28,408 nucleotides of DNA, from NCBI GenBank assembly GCA_002812745.2, contig NCSJ02000460.1, forward strand, positions 1 through 28,408. Direction: 5' to 3'. The position numbers were made by a program, and so were the translations under genes. Below are positions 19,584 through 28,408 of the stretch, piece after piece; position 1 is the stretch's first letter; every line of letters begins with the position of its first letter. Source of the stretch: Scytalidium lignicola (Eukaryota > Ascomycota > Leotiomycetes). The notes under the pieces were generated by a model, which had not been told where the DNA came from, searched no databases, and saw nothing but the letters and a program-made list of their open reading frames with translations.

Positions 19584-20348
19584 GGTTTTGTGCGGCTGCT
19601 GTTGAGTGACTCCAGGACTGCCTGGCTATGTAAAATATAATAATAGCGATACAACAAGTAAGTCTAGATCCAGACGATGGGGGAAAAAAACCACAGCCCT
19701 TGGGAATGTCTTGATAGCGAGTCTTTGTTAACCTATGGGGCTGTGGGCCATAACTAAGAAGTACCTCAAAGTCATCTCGAATCGTGGAGATCATGAAGTC
19801 TGGGGATTGCGGGGGAAGCAAGAAGCTCTGAGCTGCGGGGTTTCTTGGCATGCTTGCGGCGTTTAGTTCTCTGCTAGTCTGTATCTTAATAATTGAATGC
19901 TAGTCATTACGGTTACTTTGGTCTAGACTATTATAAGCAAATGCGTTGGCGTTCGTCCGGCAATATTCCTTGTGTCTGGTCCAATGAATTGGCCGGATTA
20001 ACATAAGGAGATAACCAACCAACCCCAACTCTACATCCGAGTCTGCCATTCCTCGATTGGCTAGGATAGAATGCATAAACTAGTCCCGGATGCACTACAT
20101 GAACTCCCGTTCTTTGCTACGTATCGGTAACTCCCTCCTAAGCAAGGGAGCTGGATCTTGGATAACTTCGGGAAAACTTCCCGCAAGCTCACTCCCCTTC
20201 TGTGGCAATGTCCCTACACTACCATCTCGATTTATACAATGCATGCTCTTGAGGTATCTTTCTATTCGCATATATCTCTAGTCAATAGCAGTGCGAAGCT
20301 GAGCTTATGAAGTGCTTGAATTTGAATCTGTCAACGCTAGTACTAATA
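19584..20348. promoter_or_regulatory. Divergent promoter region of regulator and hydrolase genes
   Basis: The 765-bp interval contains inverted CCAAT boxes (CCAATGAATTGG, 19981-19992), a possible site for a CCAAT-binding complex. Around them lies a TCCGG/CCGGA inverted pair (19956-19960 and 19993-19997), the half-site type favoured by Zn2Cys6 proteins, though the 32-bp spacing is too wide for one dimer. A 104-codon minus ORF (19537-19851) overlapping the regulator start has no recognisable content and is left out. Confidence 0.4.
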
Positions 20349-21411
20349 ATGGGTTCGATAAATGATCAGACTGATAGAGCCATAGTGCAGGTCTCTGTTG
20401 TTCCTACTGGACAACTCTTCCTCCCCGACAAATGGATTCTAGCCGGTGCAAACTTGAATACAAAGACACTTTACCCAGATTACAGTTTCTATGTGCATCA
20501 TGAATTGACAGGGCAGTCCTTAATGTTTGATCTTGGGATCAGAAAGGCAAGCTAAAAGATTTGACCTGGCTTGTTTAGGGACTCTGTGCTGATAATAGAA
20601 ATAATCTAGGATCTTGATGCATATCCGAAATGCATTCGTGAAGAGTTTGTTATGACAAACCCACACGTACCAAAGAGTGCAGGCGAACTTTTGTCAGAAG
20701 CTGGAGTACTGATTGAGTCAATTAACCTCGTAGTATATAGGTATATTTACCCAGTGTCCCCAATTAATATGAGCTTGCATTCAACTCCAGTGCAGTCACC
20801 TTCACTTCGATCACATTGGTAACCCATATGAGTTTCCCAATGCTAAAGTCATCGTCGGTCCAGGGTCCAGAGTTGCTGCATCGCCAGGATACCCTAAGAA
20901 CCCTAACTCACCCTTCTTAGAATCTATTTTAGAACATCCTCATGTCAGGGAGCTTTCATATACAGACGATGAGTGGGTTTCATTTGGACCGTTCCCAAGA
21001 GCCTTCGACGTCTTTAGAGACGGGAGTTTTCTGCTACTGGATGCCCCTGGTCACATGGCAGGGCACCTTATCGGCTGTGCTCGTACAGGACTGAATGAAT
21101 ATGTCTTAATGGGTGGGGACTGCTGTCACCACAGAAAGATATTCACCAGAGAAGGAAAAGTTGGCGAAGGGTATGGTCCGAATGGGGCACATTCCATGCA
21201 CAAGGACTTAGAGACGGCAAAGTCTACAATCGATAAAGTTGCAGAACTCAACAAGAAGGACGATGTGCTGGTGTGTTTAGCACACGATGGCTATTTGGAG
21301 CCGATAGTGAAACTTTTACCTGCTAAGATTAATGGATGGAGAGAGCAGGGCATAAAACAGAAGATAATAGATCAACTACCATCTATTCCGCTGGATATAA
21401 GGGCTCTGTAG
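20349..21411 (+). CDS. Metallo-beta-lactamase-fold hydrolase, lactonase-like
   Basis: Exons are 20349-20546, 20610-20740 and 20796-21411; 314 codons plus stop. The start MGSIND was chosen over the in-frame ATG at 20307 because it directly precedes the conserved N-terminus. The zinc site is HLHFDH at 111-116; further ligands are likely H in APGHMAGH, D in MGGDCCHH and H in LAHDGY. The length and layout match the AttM/AiiA-type lactonase branch of the superfamily, which opens lactone or lactam rings; other small esters are possible. There is no signal peptide, so it is probably cytosolic. Intron 1 has a GC donor (AAG|GCAAGC ... TAG|GAT), a rare but functional class. Reading through it gives a stop within two codons. 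It is divergent from the regulator. Confidence 0.9.
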
Positions 21412-21903
21412 AGCAGTTTTGCTTTAACTCTTCTTAATAAAGGATCATGGAAGAGCAATTCCGCATAGCATACATAAATGATTAAAATTTATAACATAAT
21501 CTATTTAGCTTTTTCAAAGCTGCAAATATATCTATTGAAGATACCATATTAAAGCTTCTTGAAACTATAATGATTACAGCACCGTATATTATTATTAGGT
21601 AGCCACATAACGGATGATTTCTCAATAACAGCACTATACTGAAAGGAGACAACAGTAAACTGCCGATTATTAAAGCTGCTTCAAATCCACATCTGTATTC
21701 CCAAAACTAGACCCCGGAAAAGGTGGCCGTGTGGAGTCGGGAGTCACTACCGAAATATGGGGTTAGCTCAGCGACAACTGTCCGTGCTTTACGGCTCCAG
21801 ATATCACCTTATTATCCCCTCTGCATACGACGTTACGTTGAGGAGGACTCGAGAAAAGTGTCATAGTTCTCGATTTACTCTTTGATGTCGGGATAAAAGC
21901 TTT
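21412..21903. other. Intergenic, promoter of the MFS gene
   Basis: AT-rich first half, GC-normal second half. It holds ACCCCGGAAAA (21711-21721), an 11-mer that recurs at 27892-27902. No gene is seen. Confidence 0.45.
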
Positions 21904-23665
21904 ATGGCAAACATGATGTCAAAGGAGACCCCCAATGAATCTACCCATATTGAACACCTCCAACAGGGTGCTTCAGATACCGGAAGTGACAATCAAGACC
22001 ACGTTGCGAATAATCCAGCTGAGGTAGAGACCACGGCCCTCAAATTCAGCTCTAAAATATACTTACACATTAATGTAGATTGAGCTTGAAAATGGAGAGT
22101 TTCTTTTGGTGGTCAACGTTGGACTTGAGAAAGGAGGAGACGTCTCGAATCTCAAGCTAGCTAAAGATGGTCACGTATGTTTTATCAGCATAGCTACTAA
22201 TTCTCTACTTACTTCTGATGCTGACCGGTTGACTCAGACGGTCCTCATTCCTCAACCAAGTGATGACCCCCAGGATCCCTTAAATTGGAGTTCCTTCAAA
22301 AAGCACATGCTTCTAATCTGCGTTGCCTTCGGCGCCTTTGCAGGTGACTTTGGCTCTGGTGCAGGAGTACCTACTGTTTTAGTTCAGGGGATCGAATGGA
22401 CCCTGACCCCTGTGGTAGTACAGTATTCTGGAAATTTGAACGTCATCATGTGTGGTGTTTCTGGTTTGTTATGGATGCCGCTGATAAACTACTGGGGACG
22501 AACACCAGTACTCTTCTGGTCTTCAGTTATGGGCGCTTTCTTCACCCTGGGATGTGCGTTGTCGCCCAATTTTGCCACCTTCTATGGAATGAGGACCCTA
22601 GAGGGTGTTACCCAGAGTGTGGGGCAGACCATTGGGCTTGCATTCATTGAAGACATGTTCTTTTTCCATGAGCATGCAAGAAAGATTGGCATCTGGTACG
22701 CTATATATATTATCTCCCCGTTCTGGGGACCATTCTGCGGAAATTTCATGGTTGGAACTATGGGCACGTGGCGTCCTGTCTTCTGGCTCGTGTTTGCTTG
22801 GTCCATCTTCCTGATATGCATGATGATCGTCTTTGGCGATGAGTGCTACTATAATCGATCTTTTAAGCCGGATCATCAACCTAAACGTGAGTCCGGCTAT
22901 ATCCATAACCTTTCTCGCACACTTGGGATATGGCAGGTTAAAAACCGCCCACCTAAATACTGGGGCACTCTTCTCAAGTGTTATGGCCGATTAGGAGAGT
23001 TGTTATTGAAACCAGTCATGCCAGTTACTATGCTGTTCTATGCAATCCTCTTCATGTGGTCTGTTGGTATCAACATCACTTCGTCTATTCTCCTTGGAAC
23101 CCCCATTATCGCCGGAGGATACGGGTTTTCCGCCAAGGCAGTGGGCTACATGTATTTTACTCCCTTCGTCGCAATCATTATCGGTGAATTCTTTGGTCAT
23201 TATTTCAACGATTGGATTGCTAATCGATATATCCGCAATCATAACGGCCTATTTGTTCCTGAAGTCCGATTGTGGACCAACTATATCGGACTCTTCTTCA
23301 TGATCCCCGGTCTTGTCCTTGTTGGTCAGACATTGCAGAAGCATCTTCACTGGGCTGGCATTGTTTTTGGGTGGGGAATGTTTCAATTTGGAGTCATGGT
23401 TGTTTCAGTGGCTACAGTTGCCTATGCACTTGACTGCTATCCCAGTGCCTCTGGCGAAGTTTCAGCATTGATCAACTTTGCTCGCGTTGTATCTGGCTTC
23501 TCTGTCGGCTATTTCCAGCAGGAATGGGGATTGAAAGAGGGATTTGATACTTCCTTTGGTATCCAGGCTGCGACTTGCACTGCTAGTATCTTCCTCATCG
23601 TGAGCCTCCAAATGTATGGCGCTAAATTGCGACGCTGGGCTGGTCCGATTAAGTTGAAGATTTAA
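21904..23665 (+). CDS. Major facilitator superfamily transporter (DHA1/Tpo1-like)
   Basis: Exons are 21904-22023, 22079-22174 and 22238-23665; introns 22024-22078 and 22175-22237. The total is 547 codons plus stop. The long ORF starting at 22106 reads through intron 2 and would include intron sequence, so the upstream ATG is preferred: splicing joins LKLAKDGH directly to TVLIPQPSDDPQDPLNWS, the usual junction in this family. About twelve hydrophobic segments follow from residue 96, with motif A as NYWGRTPVLFW (GRTP at 159-162) and a large polar loop between helices 6 and 7 (GDECYYNRSFKPDHQPKRES region). Members are proton antiporters of the plasma membrane that export drugs, polyamines or metabolites. 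It sits beside the hydrolase on the same strand, so it may export a substrate or product. Confidence 0.92.
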
Positions 23666-23972
23666 GGTGGTAATTTAGACTATAGGAGATACTACCCTTA
23701 GGACTACTTTTACATAAGTAGTATGCTACTCCAAGTATGCATGATAAGTGCTCTATTATATGTTCGACACTTTTGTTTCTATTAATGATACTTCATGAAT
23801 GGTCAGGAAACCTAATTAGAAGAATCGAAAGCTCAAGTCAAGGTTCAAAAGAAGTTGCTCGGGATTCGGTAAATATTAAATTAAGTTAATTGGTATTAGT
23901 ATAAGGTTATGATTGATTGATTGATTGGTCGATTTAGTTATAAGATTTGAGCTACCAAAGAGGCAGTTATAA
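23666..23972. other. Intergenic, no gene seen
   Basis: AT-rich. It contains a short GATTGATTGATTG run (about 23910) and leads into the MITE. Confidence 0.5.
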
Positions 23973-24309
23973 AAGGGTACACTTAAATGCACACACGGTT
24001 TACCTAAATGCACACAAAATTCGCCAATTTTGATTGGCTGATTTCGGCCGCCAAAACAATAAAACACAGTTTAACTTGAAGCATACTGATATTAGAAATA
24101 TTCTATAGTGACCTGTAGTTGTTGCATATTATGAATATTTTATAGACCCCAATTTCAATAAGTTTTAGGCTGTTTATAGCTAAAATCCAGTAAACTTGTA
24201 CAAATCCTTCAATGGCAGGGGCTATTTCGCTTACTAGCCAATAGCATAGGCGGAACTGGCAATTTTGTGTGCATTTAGGTAAACCGTGTGTGCATTTAAG
24301 TGTACCCTT
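23973..24309. mobile_element. MITE with 49-bp perfect terminal inverted repeats
   Basis: Left repeat 23973-24021 and right repeat 24261-24309 are exact reverse complements. Each starts AAGGGTACACTTAAATGCAC and contains AAATGCACACA twice. Imperfect pairing (ATTGGCT) continues inward. The 337-bp element has an AT-rich interior with no ORF. I could not establish a target duplication (left flank ends GTTATAA, right flank starts CATCTATA), so the superfamily is open. Confidence 0.85.
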
Positions 24310-24474
24310 CATCTATAAGTAGACTGCGGCTTCACTTACCAGCTCCTATAATCAAAGCCTCTACGTTCTTGTACTAAAAGACTATTACCTGTCTTGCTCA
24401 CGATAGAAGTCTAAGCATATCCACATAAATTGGATATTCAGAAGTGTCCAGAGACAATAAAAACTCACCTTACA

Positions 24475-24681
24475 ATGACTTCCAAGCCCATTTCCGAGGA
24501 GGAATTTTTTGCCAACGTCTTGGCGCCTGCTCATGGAATGCCTGTTCCACCCCCAAGTTCCGAGAAGAACCCGACATATAATGGCTCCTGCCACTGCGGC
24601 TTCGATATTATTACTGCCAGAGACTTCCACTCATTAGCACAGCCAGAACAACAGACTAAGGAACTCACCTATAACAAGTAA
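24475..24681 (+). CDS. GFA/CENP-V-like protein, N-terminal fragment
   Basis: A 68-codon ORF from ATG 24475, preceded by CTTACA. It holds the motif YNGSCHCGF, which is the first zinc-binding CxC of GFA (glutathione-dependent formaldehyde-activating, S-(hydroxymethyl)glutathione synthase-like) proteins. After CHCGF the sequence no longer follows the family: the second Cys pair (CNCSxC) and the third (CxxCG) are absent in any frame to about 25000. Full family members run to 120-200 residues. It is either a truncated relic or an exon whose continuation I cannot see. No GT donor directly after CHCGF is obvious. Confidence 0.45.
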   Translation: MTSKPISEEEFFANVLAPAHGMPVPPPSSEKNPTYNGSCHCGFDIITARDFHSLAQPEQQTKELTYNK

Positions 24682-25827
24682 CCAACCATCTCTCTCAGCT
24701 TATCTCCCAGATTCAACTTCTCCTTCCACGTGTATCTCTATGTCCTAGTCGATGTTCTCCACTGGCTTCTTCTCAGTATGCTCTCCAGTAACTTCTGCCT
24801 GAAGGATCTCTTGCAATAGAGCTTTGCCTAAGTAGACATTAGTACGTTTCCCAAAAGATTTATTACCAATGTTGCTCAATTCGCAGTAGATCAAATAGCA
24901 AGAATCTATTTCCACCGTTAGTAAGACTAATAAGATCAAGCTATTGCGAGACATACCCAACCATCATCCAACATATCCTCGCTTAGTGCACCATTAAGAA
25001 GCAGCTAGGCCACGATCATGATGTCTAACAAGGTCAGACCTTTATTTCAAAGAGGGATAAAAGGTTCACAACTTACCGATGTCCTGAACTTGCCAGACCA
25101 GATGGATTCGACAAGCACAAATCTCACAAGCATTGTACCAGTAAATGAACTGCTTTAGATATAGCAAATGTACAACAATTCCAAAGCCATTAGCTATCAT
25201 GGTAAAGGACGAGCCGTGGGAACACGGTCTGTGGTGAGGTTGAATGCATATCTGGCCTCATCCCTGAGCTTTTCGCATAAATGCGCTATGCTCATTTTAT
25301 TTAGCCTTTATTGCTCTCGTTTTTATGATAGGTTCTTTGACTGTTAGAGCATTCAAATTCTATCACAGCTAACATCTTACGCAATCGTTAGTATTATTAA
25401 GAACTGCCTTGTATTCCGGGTTCTGTGAACTGGAAATCTCCGTTTCTCACATGTCAAAAGTCTACTCAGAATGTAGTAAACAGGTTCTGTGATTCAAGAA
25501 TGCGCAACAACGTATGGTCAAGCGCCCACTGTCAGATATTCTTTCGATGGAGTTCACATATTTACGCACAAATCGAAGTATAAATCTATGAGTAACACAA
25601 TACTACGCTGGTATCCGTGTTGATCTTCAATGTTCGACTAATGAAAAGGAGTTACCTATTCGACATCTGAGAGAAGTATACCACTTTTCTAAAAATGAAC
25701 AGCATTACTAATTAGAATTCCACTGTATTCTCGAGCATGGTTAGCTACAACCTTATGTCCGTACAAAGTGGTGCAGCAAGTGGTATTTAGATGTCTTTTA
25801 ATACACAGTAAATCCAAGAGTAGATAT
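24682..25827. other. Intergenic, no convincing gene
   Basis: Only short ORFs are present (for example 24745-24960 minus, 25689-25910 minus) without recognised motifs. A small GC hairpin (CCGTG-GGAA-CACGG, about 25214) stands out. It is downstream of the secreted-protein gene. Confidence 0.4.
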
Positions 25828-26967
25828 CTAATGATTAATAACAGGCTTAACAACAAAGTTATCCCAGTAGAAGTCTGCCTTCGAAAGCAGCGCCGAATTA
25901 AACGACACATTCAACACATCGCTATTTGTCGATGCAATGAAGAACGTCTCGAATGTCTTGAAATTCTTAACTGGTAGTAAACTATTTGGAATCAGGGTTT
26001 TGCCATTGACATCCACGCTCCAGTAATTAATACCGGATCCCGTGTACTTCAGGTCGAAGGAGACCGAGTATAGCACGTGAGGGGTGGTCTTCAACTTTTG
26101 GCTGAAGGTGGCACCGGAGGTGAGACCGTTGTTTCCGGCGAGCCAATCGCTCTTGGTATGTAGGAGGTACTTGCTGTTATCGCCTGGTGCAATGACTTCG
26201 ACGGTCGTGCCGCCACATTTGTCCTTTACTGTCCATGGAGTAAGGGTGTCGCATTCGAAGCCACCGTTGACAATAACGTCGGTTGGTGATGGGACACCGC
26301 AGGTCACAGTTGCAGTTACAGTAGGATAGGTGGTTGGGCCGGCAGTTACGGTTGTGGTAACATCAACGGTCGCTGTTGAGCTTTCGGTGGCAACCTTTGA
26401 CGCTTGTTAGGATTGATCTATGTTAAATTGAGACGTAGGACTTACTACGGTGTCAGTTTCTGTGCTAGCAGTGTAGGTGGCAGAGACTGTGAGGGCTGGT
26501 ACACCAATGCAGGAGCAAGCTGAAGTAATACGCGAAGCTGGATAGGTAGTGCCTAAGCAATCAGGGGTTGGGACATCTTGGCGCTTTTGAACTATCGAGC
26601 CTTCGGCATTGACAGTTACTGTTGTGGTGGTCGCAGGGATGACATATGTAGTGAGTATAGTCTCAGTGATAGTGTCAGTGCCAGTCGTGACGACTGTCGT
26701 GGTTGTGGTGGTAGAGCTAAATTCATGTCTCTTAGTACATAAACTCCACGTTTAGGAAAGAGTTGCTCACACTGTGGCCGTGACAGTTTCCACTGTCGTA
26801 GTGAGTGGTGTCAAGGCACCGCAAAAGCCCTCTGCTGCTGAGGATGAAACGATGAAGCATCGCAAAAGATTGTCATGATCGCACTCATTTCTCTTTTCAA
26901 AATAATGAGGAACAGCAATGGCATTACCAGCCAGGAGAAGACTAGCTAAGAGACGAGAGGAAAACAT
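25828..26967 (-). CDS. Secreted Thr-rich protein with C-terminal NGGFE-type domain
   Basis: Exons are 26771-26967, 26446-26716 and 25828-26394; introns 26717-26770 and 26395-26445. It has 344 codons plus stop with phases consistent. A signal peptide (about 1-18, SRLLASLLLAGNAIA) is followed by a Lys-Arg at 25-26, a likely Kex2-type site, and a second KR in VQKRQD. The middle is Thr/Val-rich (TTTTTTVVTTGTDTITET), typical of O-glycosylated linkers. The C-terminal part from N199 reads VNGGFECDTLTPWTVKD, later VLYSVSFDLKYTG and DFYWDNFVV, the pattern of a carbohydrate-binding-like jelly-roll domain (CBM4_9-like). I infer an extracellular or wall-associated protein; no catalytic motif is seen. Four or more cysteines in the N-terminal half may form disulfides. 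Confidence 0.85.
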
Positions 26968-27064
26968 GTTGAAAAGACTGAAAAGACTATAATGGTACAG
27001 TGTCGAGAAAGATAGGCCAGAGTCAATTGAAGAAGAGAAAATAGAGAGCGACCCACCGTGATGA

Positions 27065-27071
27065 TTTTATA
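27065..27071 (-). promoter_or_regulatory. TATA box of the secreted-protein gene
   Basis: TATAAAA on the minus strand, about 98 bp upstream of the ATG at 26967. Confidence 0.55.
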
Positions 27072-28214
27072 GTTGCACTTAGAGTTCCTAACTATCGTGG
27101 AGGGAAAGGCTCGATATCACTTTCAGCCGCAACATCTCACGAAGAGTACTTTTTCGTGCCCGGTCTAACTTGTTATGGACAAACCATCCCCTTTGAAGAG
27201 TCTACGATGCCGAGCCAAGAGAGAAACTATTGATAATGTAGTACGAGCCAGCCAAGATGTTGTCTTGTTCTACTTTAGGCTTTCGCTAATAAGCTTCCGG
27301 CTTTCCGGTGCTGTAAAACTTTTGGCAGCGGGGAACGGGCCTAGAGACAGGAAGGCAAGATGATGACAGTACAGGTACACGTGGGTTCAGGACCCTAGAA
27401 TACCGCCATTGAGGGTTCGTATATTAAATCCGAATATAGATTTGATTTCTTTTGACTGTCCAACCTCGTAAAAATCGAGGAAGCAGGTCCGCTAGCCCCT
27501 AAAAATTTGTGGTTTGATGAGCTAGATCTTCAGCTGGAGAAGAATAACTAGGTCAAAGGGGGATTAAGTCCGTCAACACCAATGGATCTAACGCCAACTA
27601 AGATAGTTAAACCAATTTACCGGCGCGCTTTTAACCAGAACCAGCGAAAAGCAATATTAATCCTCGGGTTGAGGGCCCACCACGAGTTGTAAAACGCGCT
27701 CGATTGGACATATCTTTTCACTATCGTGTCTCGGTGAATCTGGCGCTGGCTGCAGCTACCCGAATCAATAATTTTTACCTTATATTAATCGGAATCATGA
27801 CAGCGGACAACCTGTGACACTGATTTTGTGCTACCGAGGCTTACTTTCAGTCTTGTTCAGGCACCAGGGGGTTATCGGAACCAGCCTCATTACCCCGGAA
27901 AAAGAATCTGAGAGATGATCTCCCGAGATTAGCACTGCAGCATCAGGACCTTAACCCAGATAGGGTTTATCGGAGTCTTGGAGAGTCTATTTCTGGACAA
28001 ACAATCAGCTTAATACCCTCGTTCTTGGCGATTAGAGAGGTTTTATTCTTTTGCAATCTCCACAGTCGACAGACTTATCGCTTACATACATGTGGTTCTG
28101 TAACGTAATTCCCGGTCCACCGGCTCACCTCCCCACCAAATTCTCAATTCTACCAACACCACCACTTTCTATAAATTATTTTTCAACCAAAACACGTCGC
28201 AAAGCCTAAAAAAA
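27072..28214. other. Long intergenic region, no gene seen
   Basis: Only ORFs shorter than 65 codons lacking motifs are present. ACCCCGGAAAA at 27892-27902 repeats the 11-mer at 21711. An N at 28215 marks the border with the transposase fragment. Confidence 0.45.
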
Positions 28215-28217
28215 NTT

Positions 28218-28408
28218 GATTCACGTCAAGAAGGACGTATTCTACTTGCTATAAATGCGTTAAAAAAAAAGGCCAAATCACGTCTATTCGATCTGCAGCG
28301 CGTAATTTCAACGTGCCATTTAGTACATTGAAGGCGCGTTATCAAGGCCGAGTTCAAAAGTTTACCACCTACACAAAATCCTTCAGAATGAGTCAACTTG
28401 AGGAAGAA
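28218..28408 (+). pseudogene. Pogo-like transposase N-terminus, running off the window
   Basis: Reads DSRQEGRILLAINALKKK in one frame, then, one frame over, ITSIRSAARNFNVPFSTLKA and RYQGRVQKF. This is the psq-type helix-turn-helix at the N-terminus of fungal pogo/Fot1 DDE transposases (consensus E.ri..Ai.al..g...siraAa..y.vp.sTL..R..G). The frame change falls at the A9 run 28262-28270; one more A would restore continuity. That could be a true frameshift or a homopolymer miscall, since an N stands at 28215 beside another A-run. The DDE core would lie beyond 28408. Confidence 0.75.

Noticed and set aside
19537..19851. 104-codon minus ORF upstream of the regulator as an N-terminal extension
   Set aside because: It is in a different frame from the Zn2Cys6 exon and has no conserved content.
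6771..21684. 15-mer TTAAAGCTGCTTCAA shared by the MITE and the MFS upstream region (21670-21684)
   Set aside because: No inverted repeats or further similarity flank the second copy. One such match in 28 kb of AT-rich DNA is plausible by chance.
22106..23665. MFS gene starting at 22106 as one uninterrupted ORF
   Set aside because: The first part reads through an intron (22175-22237). Splicing from ATG 21904 restores the family's N-terminal junction into PQPSDDPQDPLNW.
1..28408. tRNA, rRNA or CRISPR features
   Set aside because: I saw no cloverleaf-like sequence with A and B boxes, no rRNA blocks, and the only regular repeat array (10135-10305) has no spacers.

Overview
The window looks like nuclear DNA of a filamentous ascomycete (Pezizomycotina). 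The genes carry short GT-AG introns of 45 to 127 bp. The families are fungal: a Zn2Cys6/fungal_trans regulator, pisatin-demethylase-like P450s, a CaiB/BaiF CoA-transferase and a Thr-rich secreted protein. The repeats include transposon relics whose stop codons look like C-to-T decay (CGA to TGA, TGG to TAG/TAA), as repeat-induced point mutation (RIP) would leave. I cannot name the species.

Layout. Positions 1-6936 are a transposon graveyard: a degraded transposon-associated ORF, a copia-type LTR, the tail of a hAT transposase, AT-only sequence, then a Tc1/mariner-type element (2029-6691) with perfect 36-bp terminal inverted repeats. That element encloses a decayed fungal Crypton-like tyrosine-recombinase gene. 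A related 241-bp MITE abuts it and shares one TA dinucleotide. Positions 7069-9669 hold a small membrane ORF, a HET-like relic and a P450 pseudogene (P450-A). Positions 10135-10305 are a striking direct/inverted repeat array.

Positions 10901-24681 are a group of functionally suggestive genes: an intact P450 (P450-B), a SnoaL-like protein broken by one frameshift, a CaiB/BaiF family III CoA-transferase pseudogene, an intact Zn2Cys6 regulator divergent from an intact metallo-beta-lactamase-fold hydrolase (lactonase-like, with a GC-AG intron), an intact MFS exporter, a MITE with 49-bp perfect inverted repeats, and a fragment of a GFA-type (glutathione-dependent formaldehyde-activating) protein. 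Then come an intact secreted Thr-rich protein with a C-terminal NGGFE-type domain (25828-26967), a long empty stretch, and the N-terminus of a pogo-like transposase running off the right edge.

How it may work together (inference). P450 oxidation, a ring-opening hydrolase, CoA transfer, a SnoaL-fold enzyme, an exporter and a dedicated regulator would fit a catabolic or detoxification cluster, or a small specialised-metabolite cluster without its backbone enzyme. About half of it is broken while the regulator, hydrolase, exporter and one P450 stay open, so it appears to be partly decayed. Six single Ns next to homopolymers warn that some single-base frameshifts could be assembly errors.
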